Origin: Alphaproteobacteria bacterium
Lineage (GTDB): Bacteria; Pseudomonadota; Alphaproteobacteria; Micavibrionales; Micavibrionaceae
Direction: 5' to 3'
Length of the DNA stretch: 38,825 nucleotides
Assembly (NCBI GenBank): GCA_022763065.1
Contig: JALEGH010000004.1
Span: 1-38,825 of the forward strand
The notes beneath the pieces are model-generated. The model was not told the origin of the DNA. It saw only the letters and a list, made by a program, of their open reading frames with translations, and ran no database searches. Both the position numbers and the translations under genes were made by a program. This document shows, one piece after another, positions 8,501-15,628 of this stretch. Within the stretch, counting starts at the first letter, position 1. Every line of letters begins with the position of its first letter.

Positions 8501-10812
8501 TAACTGTTGAGGTAAATATTTGTTGAATCAAAGCTTATTGATTCTCCGAGCCACTGGTTGATATCGCTTCTGTGTGCCGTTTCATTACTTGTAACCTGTA
8601 TGATCTCACCGGCGCCATATCCACCAAATGCAGATTTCGTTCTGAATTGCGCAATAACGAAAATAGGCTCTGTTCCCAAACCGTGGGCAACCGAATACCT
8701 GCCAGAAGTAAAGGACCAACTGGATTGCCAACCCCCATCAAAATCAGGTGTACCGAGACCTCCGCCGCCGGAGCCGCCACCCGATCCACCGCCGCCAGCT
8801 TTGGAAAAGACGGTCCAGTGCATATCAACATCGTTACGTGAACAGCCTGAAGCATCAGTGTTATGGGCACTGATTGTATATGTGCCTGCGGCTAATTCTT
8901 TTATACAGGTTGTCGAAGTACGTGTGCTCGCATTGTTCACATACATTCTATCTCTGTTTCTGTTACAAACAGCTCCATCAATTCGGAAATCTGCCTCAAC
9001 ATATTTGTTAGACTGTGAAGATGGATTACACGATCCATTTGCATAGGCGGTCCCGATCAAAATTCCATCTTCGGCAATGGTAATGCTTTCAGAGACGCTT
9101 GCCGCCGTTCCGCCGTTCTTTTCACCGTTACTGAGGACGCCGCCCAATCCGCCGCCGCCACCGGAGCCGCCGGTGTCATCCGCACATTCCCACACGCTGC
9201 CGCCATTGTTCCATTTCGCCACTTGACCATCGGTACAAGTGAGGCTACCGAGTGTGTCATCATCCGATACCATGGCGGTACAAACCACTTTGGATCCATC
9301 CCAGGTACAGTATCTTCCGCTGATGCTGCTGGAGTCATCGACTTGCGGATCAGTTTCGGTGTAACCGGTTCCGGCCGCAACGGCCGCATCGACATAGGCT
9401 TTCGTGGTCGCATCATTGGGATCTGTTGGTGTTCCCAAATCAATGATTTTATTGGTGCCGCTCCCCATATCCAGATCACTGGTAAAGGTAAGCGTTCCGT
9501 TCACGGTCAAGATATCGGCGGGCGCGTCACCCAGATTTACCGGACCATTGAGGCTGGTCGTATTCGTCACAGCCAAAGAATCCAGCGTCGCCAAACCGGA
9601 TGAGGCCAAAGTCCCCGCACTTGTATTACCCAAAGTTGTCGTACCGGCATTTAATGTGCCGGTGGTTTGAATGGCGCCTGAGCCTGCATCAAGAGAGCTC
9701 ACGGTTGTACTGCCTAATGTTGTTGTGCCCGCATTGAGCGTACCTGTTGTTTGAATGGCGCCTGAGCCCGCATTCAGGGAAGAGGTTGTTGTACCCCCCA
9801 AAACTGTCGTACCTGCGTTGAGCGTACCTGTGGTTTGGATCGCGCCCGAACCTGCGTCAAGCGAGCTCACGGTTGTCGCGCCGCCTTGGAGGTTACCGCT
9901 TGCGGTGATGTTAACGGCCCCGACATCTCCGCTAGAGGTAATATCATCCGTTGTGACTGGGCTTACAATATCAATGGAGGCATTATTCAGATTGTTAATA
10001 AAATCTGTATTTACACTTGGGATATCCCCCGTTCCTCCAATGGCAAGATTACCTCCCGAAGAATCAAAGGCAAATTGCTCCGTCCCGCCGCTATCTTTGA
10101 TCGAAATGTCTTTGGCAATTTCGGCCGTATCCGGATCTGCCAGATTCCAAAGCCCGCCGGACATCGCCGTGGCTTCCTCATAGGTATATCCCATCACCAG
10201 ATCGTCGGCGCCGGATGTCTTATTCACCAGTGGCACGTCCGGCTCATTATTCGTATCCGCATCTACATAATCATTACAGGTGGTTTCAAATATGCCGTCC
10301 GGTCCGGCAGAAATAATCGCCAGAACATACTGGTCCGATACATCGGCACCGGCGCGGCGGTTATCGCCGGCACATCCGCCTGCATCTACATCTGTTCCAT
10401 GGTCCCAAGAACAATAACCAAAGGGCATGCCCCAGCTATCTTCCTTGGTCGTTCCAATCGTTGCGGGAATTTCAGACCCACCAGTAAAACCGGTGATGGT
10501 TGTCGCGGACATCTCTAGGGGCTCTATCTGTACATCTGTATCACAATTCGGGTTCGTCTGATTAATCGACGCCATCAGGGCAAGCTTCCCAGCAGCAATC
10601 ATATTATTTTCTGCCACCGTACGCTTGGTCACTTCGGACATGGTTTTGACCGGACCTTGCATCACGGTCATGGTGGAAGCACCAATCACACCCACCATCC
10701 CGATCGCACCAAAGAGCGTGAGGAATATATTCCCCGATTCTTTAATACGCTTCCCGATGCGTCTGCCTATAGATGATGATTCACAATGTGGTTGATCGTG
10801 TGTTGAGCCCAT
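5527..10812 (-). CDS. Giant membrane-anchored mosaic fibre-like surface protein (1761 aa)
   Basis: Start ATG 10812 follows AAGGGGGCGGGAGTC. Layout: a basic cytosolic tail with one hydrophobic segment at residues 29-50 (NIFLTLFGAIGMVGVIGAST), reminiscent of a prepilin-type anchor. Next comes a Cys-containing domain (about 85-240), then three 28-residue repeats (SSLDAGSGAIQTTGTLNAG core, nt 9631-9883). After that is a tail-fibre-like stretch (TTKAYVDAAVAAGTGYTETD), and then a chain of different domains separated by glycine-serine linkers. Among these are three LxCTDGQVAxWN...WEC modules (nt about 9175-9255, 7036-7117, 6155-6235), four WPDxIxC modules (nt 6775-8370), a YSVAHGLGTEP module (nt about 8410-8750) and a C-terminal domain ending FGVYKM. 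Two small paralogous secreted proteins follow. No enzyme motif was found. An adhesin or attachment fibre is inferred from phage tail-fibre-like modules; whether it is bacterial or phage-derived is open. Confidence 0.85.
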   Translation of the reverse strand: MGSTHDQPHCESSSIGRRIGKRIKESGNIFLTLFGAIGMVGVIGASTMTVMQGPVKTMSEVTKRTVAENNMIAAGKLALMASINQTNPNCDTDVQIEPLEMSATTITGFTGGSEIPATIGTTKEDSWGMPFGYCSWDHGTDVDAGGCAGDNRRAGADVSDQYVLAIISAGPDGIFETTCNDYVDADTNNEPDVPLVNKTSGADDLVMGYTYEEATAMSGGLWNLADPDTAEIAKDISIKDSGGTEQFAFDSSGGNLAIGGTGDIPSVNTDFINNLNNASIDIVSPVTTDDITSSGDVGAVNITASGNLQGGATTVSSLDAGSGAIQTTGTLNAGTTVLGGTTTSSLNAGSGAIQTTGTLNAGTTTLGSTTVSSLDAGSGAIQTTGTLNAGTTTLGNTSAGTLASSGLATLDSLAVTNTTSLNGPVNLGDAPADILTVNGTLTFTSDLDMGSGTNKIIDLGTPTDPNDATTKAYVDAAVAAGTGYTETDPQVDDSSSISGRYCTWDGSKVVCTAMVSDDDTLGSLTCTDGQVAKWNNGGSVWECADDTGGSGGGGGLGGVLSNGEKNGGTAASVSESITIAEDGILIGTAYANGSCNPSSQSNKYVEADFRIDGAVCNRNRDRMYVNNASTRTSTTCIKELAAGTYTISAHNTDASGCSRNDVDMHWTVFSKAGGGGSGGGSGGGGLGTPDFDGGWQSSWSFTSGRYSVAHGLGTEPIFVIAQFRTKSAFGGYGAGEIIQVTSNETAHRSDINQWLGESISFDSTNIYLNSYSGFYYNSPTNIGGINDSSFDMRIIAWDGSSGSGGSGGGTCEPAVAPSGWPDAITCAHAVDSQDAVFYFMGNSSTGDTDIYYASSGSYLIFNDDKSYDSNNNANVAGSCVGQSITDLETAGQTSNFCSGGSGGSGGTDAAIAPTIRTENSNMPMAPDGNDWADAIVCTGSNSQQFVLPLFRYIESTSQVMYRYEHTGTDYSVFYNTSTGARVSGSGDGAFNGGTDCPSTYAATTKSYFGGGSGGSGGSGTAIIDTIAASGVTVASVTIAETDDKWPDYFSCDDGADVQTLILSRYNNGDQVRYLNTSEGNYYTFNSDGTYYNSASVDANCGASAGDIDTICSENRCGFFGGGSGGSGGGSGGSGGGSGDPIYTYCTNENSDGDTTDDKAACVGAATNTSGTDRYRAVSCAYNTAGNQMMGGWLNWTGTAWQNAYSGTWYNCVDGTLVVVDTQATTGGGGSDTLAGLSCTDGQVAAWNDTGSVWECADAGSGGSGSTMVDGWPDAINCTRSGAPNEYFYYLGTSTGSTVGYFNVYSPTNTYVYFNTDGTYSSSLNTDAVCQVDMSVLEAADRTHNFVGGGSGGSGGGGSGTAGFKALDEELVAGATFSSAPSTHSWPVTGVPSDAYALVVTFVRTGTMNHQYMKGYLKQKDEADTERVQVGSPQYFANYETNEATYIIPWNPSGTQELFLDQTQAHYTGGTITVRTSGAFYGGGGGGADNLGDHTATQDIDVDSNDVININMLEFDAVAGDSPISNSDTLTGLSCTDGQVAAWNNGGGYWECANQSGGSDDLGNHTATQDIDMATFDVENITRTNFAGTAGDAPISGGGSGGGSETTVVDKIATRGGVSVVGTPTQGNALTFNLGDASGVDGHTFEFIMSGIRAGSPANASLAFRISRDGGSSYGGWTTMGVTTSTLSAPTNYGTYDFSVLIRTDSRLYLQGISRLDSGAPSFINATGSYAAATGDTYIQFETRTGSTNYGLRWEHFGVYKM
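7400..7456 (-). repeat. 21-bp perfect tandem repeat encoding a Gly-Ser linker
   Basis: On the plus strand the unit CCAGACCCGCCACCGGAGCC plus G repeats at 7400-7420 and 7421-7441, with a 15-base partial copy at 7442-7456. It encodes GGSGGGS repeats between two domains of the giant protein. Related but non-identical linker DNA recurs near 6020, 6740, 7760, 8095, 8390, 8765 and 9155. Confidence 0.95.
9631..9883 (-). repeat. Three 84-bp tandem repeats inside the giant gene
   Basis: Landmarks recur at an 84-base period on the plus strand: GTTTGAATGGCGCC at 9664 and 9748, and the variant GTTTGGATCGCGCC at 9832. Each unit encodes 28 residues around SGAIQTTGTLNAGTTTLG. The copies are similar but not identical. 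Confidence 0.9.
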
Positions 10813-10845
10813 GACTCCCGCCCCCTTAAAATAAAGATATACCCA

Positions 10846-10873
10846 TTTATGATATCACGCCAAAGGTTAACAA
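10846..10873 (-). promoter_or_regulatory. Candidate promoter of the giant fibre operon
   Basis: On the minus strand TTGTTA (10868-10873) is followed after 16 bases by CATAAA (10846-10851), about 35 bases before the ATG at 10812. The match to consensus is moderate and the assignment is tentative. The whole stretch 10813-11023 otherwise shows no gene. Confidence 0.35.
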
Positions 10874-11023
10874 GGTCTATACGCGGTGGAAAACGTTTGT
10901 AAGTTATTGAAAATAATGAGTTTTACAAAGAATAAAAGGCAAGGACAAAGGCGTGCCAAAGCCGAAAGATACACTAATCTAGCACAGATAAAGTGAGGCG
11001 GAAAGGGGCTTGATAGGGTGGCT

Positions 11024-11539
11024 TTAAGCGGCTGATTCGCCGGCCTCTTCAGCTCCATTCCCCTTATTCGCGAAGCGCTCGATATACATGGCGCGGAAAT
11101 CGACGGGGTTGAGCTGGAGCGGGATATAACCGCCCGCCTGCGTCGCACCGGCCATAATTTGGCGCACGAAAGGGAAAATCATGTGTGGCACCTCGGTGAA
11201 AAGGAGCGGATGATGCCGCTTTTCTTCCAGACCTGTGATGGAAACGGCTGCGCCGTAAACGCACTCGGCCAGAAACATGGTTTTTTCTTCGCCGTCCGGT
11301 AAAGGACGCTTGGCCCCTGCATTCACGCTCAACACAACCTCATAGAAATGCTCGTGCTTGTCATGCTCCAAGCGCTTCACATTCAAGCCAATATCCATTT
11401 CCATTTTGGGCGGGTTATCGCCCTTTTGCAAAATGCCCGGCGCATTTGGATTTTCAAAAGACAAGTCTTTTAAATATTGCGCATGAATAAGGAGCGGCGT
11501 TTGCGGCATCTGGCCAATATTTTCATCTTGATCTGTCAT
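11024..11539 (-). CDS. secB: Protein-export chaperone SecB
   Basis: 171-residue cytosolic tetrameric chaperone that keeps preproteins unfolded and hands them to SecA. Recognisable family features: IHAQYLKDLSFENPNAP near residues 18-34, YEVVLSVNAGAK near 66, FLAECVYGAAVSI near 89, HPLLFTEVPHMIFPFVRQIM near 110-130, then TQAGGYIPLQLNPVDFRAMY near 133-152. The length is normal for alphaproteobacterial SecB. Start ATG 11539 follows AAAGAGGATGAAAAC, a good ribosome binding site. fxsA lies 43 bases upstream on the same strand, so the two may be co-transcribed; secB and fxsA are neighbours in many alphaproteobacteria. The terminal stretch is Ala/Glu rich (GNGAEEAGESAA) and probably disordered. Confidence 0.97.
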   Translation of the reverse strand: MTDQDENIGQMPQTPLLIHAQYLKDLSFENPNAPGILQKGDNPPKMEMDIGLNVKRLEHDKHEHFYEVVLSVNAGAKRPLPDGEEKTMFLAECVYGAAVSITGLEEKRHHPLLFTEVPHMIFPFVRQIMAGATQAGGYIPLQLNPVDFRAMYIERFANKGNGAEEAGESAA

Positions 11540-11582
11540 GTTTTCATCCTCTTTGATTATGGGCCAAAATTACGGGCCAAGC

Positions 11583-12071
11583 CTAGCGGTCTTCGCCCTT
11601 ATGATCCAGTTCCGTTTTTTGCTCCTCCACATGTTCGAATTCACCTTCGATAATAGTCGTCTCACTGTGAGGTGATTGGCCCCGTGCATCTGAAGCCCTC
11701 GTAGCGCCTGTATAAAAATGAAACTTGCCTGATTTCATTAAAATTTCCCTCAACACAGCCCTCAGAGGCGGCAACAAAAGGGCAAAACCAATCCCATCAG
11801 TTACAAAACCGGGTGTGAGGAGCAAAGCACCCGCAATCACAATACAAAACCCGTCAAATAGCCGTCCAATCGGCATCTTGCCCGTACGCATATCACTCTT
11901 AGCTCCCATCAGCGTCGCCAACCCCTGCTGCTTGACCAAAAAACCACCAATAATGGCGGTCAGCACACAAATAAGCAACGTGTGAAAAATACCCAAGCTC
12001 TCTCCCACCTGCAAAAACACGTAAAGCTCCACCAACGGAACAACAATAAAAATAGCAACAAAAAACGGCAT
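11583..12071 (-). CDS. fxsA: FxsA-family membrane protein
   Basis: 162-residue inner-membrane protein. FxsA in E. coli suppresses F-plasmid exclusion of phage T7; its normal role is unknown. Seen here: three to four hydrophobic segments, the family motifs VPLVELYVFLQVGESLG (about residues 10-26) and TAIIGGFLVKQQGLATL (about 38-54), and ALLLTPGFVTDGIGFALLLP (about 81-100). A polar acidic tail of about 45 residues follows (HSETTIIEGEFEHVEEQK). The start codon sits inside a perfect inverted repeat and no clear Shine-Dalgarno sequence precedes it, so translation may be structured or leaderless. It reads towards secB. Confidence 0.93.
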   Translation of the reverse strand: MPFFVAIFIVVPLVELYVFLQVGESLGIFHTLLICVLTAIIGGFLVKQQGLATLMGAKSDMRTGKMPIGRLFDGFCIVIAGALLLTPGFVTDGIGFALLLPPLRAVLREILMKSGKFHFYTGATRASDARGQSPHSETTIIEGEFEHVEEQKTELDHKGEDR

Positions 12072-12101
12072 AACGCTACATGATGTAATTCGTTATGCCG
12101 T
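12065..12101 (-). promoter_or_regulatory. Perfect 11-bp inverted repeat enclosing the fxsA start codon
   Basis: ACGGCATAACG at 12065-12075 and CGTTATGCCGT at 12091-12101 are exact reverse complements with a 15-base spacer. In the fxsA mRNA the downstream arm contains the initiating AUG, so a stem would hide the start codon. It could equally be a DNA operator. Confidence 0.7.
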
Positions 12102-12179
12102 ATATTTCAAATAAAAAGCGTATATGAACCCTGCGCTACCACGGATTCATCGCCTTTAGAAAACCGGATTTGGAGTTCT

Positions 12180-12665
12180 TCACAAGCTTGTCATAAGCTT
12201 TTTCTGAAAAGAATCATTATCCGCTCGTAAAAACAGCTTATCTGTTGGCGCGCTCCTGCTAACATTTTTCCAATTGCCCGCATCAAATGTCAAAAGATTG
12301 GCATCTCCTTCCTCAACAGACAAACGACCTAATAACGGATATGACCAAGTCATAGAATCAATATTTGGCATATGGCTCACAAGACAAACCGTATCCCATT
12401 TATCTTTAAGTTTACTCAAATCGGGAATCCCGTGATGTAAGCTGGAATCCACCAGAATTTCCGGACATGCTCCACCATGATGCATGATTGACTCCGCCAC
12501 GACATGCGCTGTTTCCGTCGTTCTATCGGTAGGCGAATGCAAAATTGCATCAATCTTCACATCAGCGCCGCCTATTTTACCGGCCACATTAAAAATCGAT
12601 GAAATACCCGCTTTTGTCAGATGGCCGACATTATCGCCATGGCGCATAATAATTAGCTTTTTCAT
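12180..12665 (-). CDS. Histidine phosphatase family protein (SixA-like)
   Basis: 161-residue cytosolic protein of the phosphoglycerate mutase/histidine phosphatase superfamily. The catalytic RHG motif is at the start (KLIIMRHGDN, residues 3-12). SPTDRTTETAH near residues 44-54 matches the SPxxRAxxTA motif that supplies a second phosphate-binding Arg. VCLVSHMPNID near residues 94-104 supplies the second catalytic His. The short length with no cap fits SixA-like phosphohistidine phosphatases, which in E. coli act on the PTSNtr phosphotransfer chain. RHGDN in place of RHGxA and the weak middle region leave the substrate open. ATG 12665 follows GAAGGAGAAAAAAA, a strong ribosome binding site. It is divergent from the TrmB-type regulator across about 100 bases. 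Confidence 0.82.
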   Translation of the reverse strand: MKKLIIMRHGDNVGHLTKAGISSIFNVAGKIGGADVKIDAILHSPTDRTTETAHVVAESIMHHGGACPEILVDSSLHHGIPDLSKLKDKWDTVCLVSHMPNIDSMTWSYPLLGRLSVEEGDANLLTFDAGNWKNVSRSAPTDKLFLRADNDSFQKKLMTSL

Positions 12666-12736
12666 TTTTTTTCTCCTTCATTTTGGTTTGGGTTCGTACA
12701 TTTTCAAAACCATAGAAGAAATCTCAAAACTTTTAC

Positions 12737-12761
12737 AAAATAACAGATTTTATGTTATTTT
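12737..12761. promoter_or_regulatory. Perfect 9-bp inverted repeat before the TrmB-type regulator, candidate operator
   Basis: AAAATAACA (12737-12745) and TGTTATTTT (12753-12761) are exact reverse complements with a 7-base spacer, ending 5 bases before the ATG at 12767. The position suits autorepression of the regulator and perhaps control of the divergent phosphatase gene. Confidence 0.6.
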
Positions 12762-12766
12762 TGGTC

Positions 12767-13534
12767 ATGATTAAAAATCTAGTACAATATTTTACGGATT
12801 TGGGACTCAAAGAAGAAGACGCAAAAATCTATCTTGCCTGCCTGAATAAACCCAATGGTTTGTTCGTGCATGAGCTGGTCAAACAAACAAATATCAAGCG
12901 CAGTACAATCGATCTGATCCTCAACCGCCTTGCAAAAAATGGATTTGTCAGCCGTCATAAAGAAGGGGCCCGCTGGGTTTACTGCGCCGAACCACCGGAA
13001 CGCATCGCCTTTACTTTCAAGGAAAAACTGCAAAACTTTGAAGATATTCTGCCTGTTTTGCTCACCCAAATGACCTCCGAGCAACTTCCTGTTGTGCGTT
13101 TTTTCGAGGGCAAATCGGGGCTAGAACAAATTTATGATGATATTCTACTGACCTGCGGGATGAACGACATTCATCAAAATGAATTACTTATTATCTCTTC
13201 AGGGCAGGATCTGGTTAAAATTCTCCCCAGCCATGGCCGCAACTTTATCCGCAAACGGGTCAAGCGGGGCATTAAAGCCAAAATATTGGCGCCTGATAAC
13301 AACATAACCCGGCAATTATACAAAAACGGAACCGAATTGCTCCGCAATACTTTGTTTTTCGATAACCGAAAATATCCTTTCAATGTCGAAATTAATATTT
13401 ATGGCAATAAAATCGCCTTATTAAATTTACAAAGCGCGAACATCAATGGCACAATCATTCAAAATGAGGCCATCGCCTCCTCGATGCGCAGTATCTTCAT
13501 GATGCTCTGGCTCTTTCATCAAAAAACCGTGTAA
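12767..13534 (+). CDS. TrmB-type winged-helix transcriptional regulator
   Basis: 255-residue DNA-binding protein. The N-terminal winged helix occupies about residues 5-75: YFTDLGLKEEDAKIYLACL, then the recognition region VKQTNIKRSTIDLILNRLAKN and wing GFVSRHKEGARWVY. This order is typical of TrmB/SMC-like helix-turn-helix regulators. The C-terminal half (about residues 90-250) lacks an evident known sugar-binding motif but has a predicted alpha/beta pattern (VRFFEGKSGLEQIYDDIL; ELLIISSGQD; KAKILAPDN), resembling the effector part of TrmB-like proteins. Start ATG 12767 preferred over 12752, which would lie inside the operator-like repeat. Target genes are unknown; autoregulation through the repeat is inferred. 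Confidence 0.8.
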   Translation: MIKNLVQYFTDLGLKEEDAKIYLACLNKPNGLFVHELVKQTNIKRSTIDLILNRLAKNGFVSRHKEGARWVYCAEPPERIAFTFKEKLQNFEDILPVLLTQMTSEQLPVVRFFEGKSGLEQIYDDILLTCGMNDIHQNELLIISSGQDLVKILPSHGRNFIRKRVKRGIKAKILAPDNNITRQLYKNGTELLRNTLFFDNRKYPFNVEINIYGNKIALLNLQSANINGTIIQNEAIASSMRSIFMMLWLFHQKTV

Positions 13535-13611
13535 ACTGCTCTTTTCTACAGGGCTGAACTACTTTATAACTCTTACTCGAACAGCATGATAAAACTTGGA
13601 ACCGATTAATC

Positions 13612-14445
13612 ATGAACTTGCCACCTGATATACTTTTATACGCTTTAATCGCCGCCGGACTGATTTTCTGGCTCAAATCCATGTTAGGGGTTGAGGATGA
13701 CAGCGATCCTCAAGATAAACCGGGAGAAAAGCCCGGCAAAAAAACCTTCTTTTTGGATCAGGATGAAGAAGATGCGGAAGGCTTTCCTCTTGCCAGAAGC
13801 AAAAATGACGCACAAAACAAAGTTGCCCGTTTGAATGTCGGCATGGGAGCCAAGTTTGATTTACCCTCATATGTTCGTATCGAGAATAAAACCGCCGAAA
13901 TTGCGCTTGAAAATATCGCACAAAGCCATCCGGAATTTGATCTTGCTCACTTTGTCGAAGGGGCGAAAGGTGCCTATATCATGGTTGTCGAGGCCTTCGC
14001 CGACAAAGACCGTGACACACTTGAAAATCTTTTGGCACGCCAAGTCTATGATGCTTTTGAGGGTGCCATCACCGCGCAGGAAAAAGCCGGTGAACGCATT
14101 GATGTAGAAGTCCAAGCCGTACGTAAAATTGATATTGTCGGTGCGGACAGCAAAAACGGCATGGTACATATTACCTTGCGCTTTACCGCATCCGAGCGCC
14201 GCGCCATTTATAACAAGAAAGACGAGCTTATTGCCGGTCATCCGAGCGATCTGGCCGAGATGCTCGACATCTGGACCTTCACCCGTGATATGACCGATCC
14301 GGGCCCGGAATGGATGATTACCGAAACGCGCAGCGAAGAAGAAGAGGGCGAAGAGAAATCCGCCCCCGATAGCAAAGCCACCAAAAAGACGGCTAAAAAA
14401 TCATCAAAGAAAACAGCCAAATCAAAGAAAAAAGAATCGGCTTAA
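13612..14445 (+). CDS. Tim44/TimA-like domain protein
   Basis: 277 residues. One N-terminal membrane segment (about residues 6-23, DILLYALIAAGLIFWLKSM), then an acidic charged linker. A Tim44-like domain follows at about residues 90-245 (SHPEFDLAHFVEGAKGAYIM; FADKDRDTLENLLARQVYDAF; GMVHITLRFTASERRAIYNK; DIWTFTRDMTDPGPEWMITE). The C-terminus is strongly Lys rich (KKTAKKSSKKTAKSKKK). In alphaproteobacteria this protein (TimA) is an inner-membrane relative of the mitochondrial import subunit Tim44. It stands directly before mltA with a 3-base gap, the arrangement common in the class. Its bacterial role is not well established. Confidence 0.93.
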   Translation: MNLPPDILLYALIAAGLIFWLKSMLGVEDDSDPQDKPGEKPGKKTFFLDQDEEDAEGFPLARSKNDAQNKVARLNVGMGAKFDLPSYVRIENKTAEIALENIAQSHPEFDLAHFVEGAKGAYIMVVEAFADKDRDTLENLLARQVYDAFEGAITAQEKAGERIDVEVQAVRKIDIVGADSKNGMVHITLRFTASERRAIYNKKDELIAGHPSDLAEMLDIWTFTRDMTDPGPEWMITETRSEEEEGEEKSAPDSKATKKTAKKSSKKTAKSKKKESA

Positions 14446-14448
14446 ACA

Positions 14449-15618
14449 ATGCGTTTTTTTCTAACGTTTTTAGCTCTGTTTTTATGCTCCTGCGCCGCAA
14501 CAGGGCCTGCACCGTCTCCCGATGCGCCCTTAAAAATGAGCCAAAACAGTTTTAGCGCCTTGCCCGGATGGCAGGATGAAAATTTCCGCGATTTGGGAGC
14601 AGCCTACCAAAAAAGCTGCAACGTCTTGTTAAGACGCGACTCGCAGGGGCTAATGAAGTCAGGCCACCCAGAATTTGGCAAATACCAAGAATGGCAGATC
14701 GTCTGCCGCCAATTTGCTAAAGTGAATAAAACAAATCCTGCCGCAATCCGTCAGTTTTTTGAAAGTAATTTTACACCTTATAGCGCCCATGCAGGCACAA
14801 ACCCTGAAGGATTATTTACCGGATATTACGAGGCTTCGCTTAATGGCTCGCGCACCCGTCATGGGCCTTATCAATATCCTTTGCGCGCGCGGCCCGATGA
14901 TCTTGTGATGGTCAATTTAGGGGAATTCCGTGATGAACTTAAGGGGCAGCGCATTGCAGGCCGTGTGACAAATGGCCGCCTGAAACCTTATGAAACACAC
15001 GCCGAAATTATCAATGGAGCATTGCCAAAATCTCAAGACAGGGCACTCGTATGGGTAGATAGCGCGATTGATGCCTTCTTCATTCAAATTCAGGGCTCCG
15101 GCGTGGTACGACTTGATGATGGTTCTATCATGCGGGTAGGATATGCCGGACAAAACGGCCATCCCTATTATGCGATTGGACGGGAGCTTGTGAAACGTGG
15201 GCAACTTTCAAAAGACGAGGTTTCACTTCAAACCATTCGTAAGTGGCTGCATGATCATCCGACCCAAGCGCAAGACCTCATGACCACGAATAAGTCCTAT
15301 GTCTTCTTTGAAGAGCAAAAAGGCAAAGGCGCAGATGAAGGGCCGAAAGGTGGATCGGGTTTAGCGCTCACCGCCATGCGTTCTTTGGCCATTGATCATT
15401 CGATCATTCCGTATCACATGCCCGTATGGCTGAGTGCGGAAGCACCAAATGATGGCTCCCAAATCAACCGCCTAATGCTCACGCAGGATACAGGCGGCGC
15501 CATTCGCGGGCCTGTACGTGGTGATTTCTTCTGGGGATATGGATCAAAAGCTGAAGAGCTTGCCGGAGAGATGAAATCAAAGGGGCGCTATTGGTTCTTA
15601 ATCCCTAAAAATATTTAA
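14449..15618 (+). CDS. mltA: Membrane-bound lytic murein transglycosylase A
   Basis: 389-residue lipoprotein that cleaves peptidoglycan glycan strands to 1,6-anhydromuropeptides at the outer membrane. The signal peptide MRFFLTFLALFLCSC has a lipobox ending at Cys15. The MltA domain includes LFTGYYEASLNGSRTRHGPY (about residues 122-141), then ALVWVDSAIDAFFIQIQGSG (about 198-217), DGSIMRVGYAGQNGHPYYAI and the 3D domain. In the 3D domain the Asp residues of LMLTQDTGGAIRGPVRGDFFWG fall near residues 345-365, where the catalytic Asp is expected. The gene is coupled to the Tim44-like gene. Its stop is only 10 bases from the stop of the opposing ligase gene. Confidence 0.96.
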   Translation: MRFFLTFLALFLCSCAATGPAPSPDAPLKMSQNSFSALPGWQDENFRDLGAAYQKSCNVLLRRDSQGLMKSGHPEFGKYQEWQIVCRQFAKVNKTNPAAIRQFFESNFTPYSAHAGTNPEGLFTGYYEASLNGSRTRHGPYQYPLRARPDDLVMVNLGEFRDELKGQRIAGRVTNGRLKPYETHAEIINGALPKSQDRALVWVDSAIDAFFIQIQGSGVVRLDDGSIMRVGYAGQNGHPYYAIGRELVKRGQLSKDEVSLQTIRKWLHDHPTQAQDLMTTNKSYVFFEEQKGKGADEGPKGGSGLALTAMRSLAIDHSIIPYHMPVWLSAEAPNDGSQINRLMLTQDTGGAIRGPVRGDFFWGYGSKAEELAGEMKSKGRYWFLIPKNI

Positions 15619-15628
15619 TGCAGGGCTT

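Noticed and set aside
4182..10812. Diversity-generating retroelement acting on the modular fibre genes
   Set aside because: No reverse transcriptase, template repeat or accessory gene is visible in the window; variation between copies looks like divergence rather than adenine-directed change.
5527..10812. Prophage tail region
   Set aside because: The modules resemble tail fibres, but there is no integrase, capsid, terminase, tail-tube or lysis gene nearby and the protein has its own membrane anchor.
10867..11148. Minus-strand frame overlapping the 3' end of secB
   Set aside because: Arg/Ser-rich translation in another frame of secB, with no plausible start.
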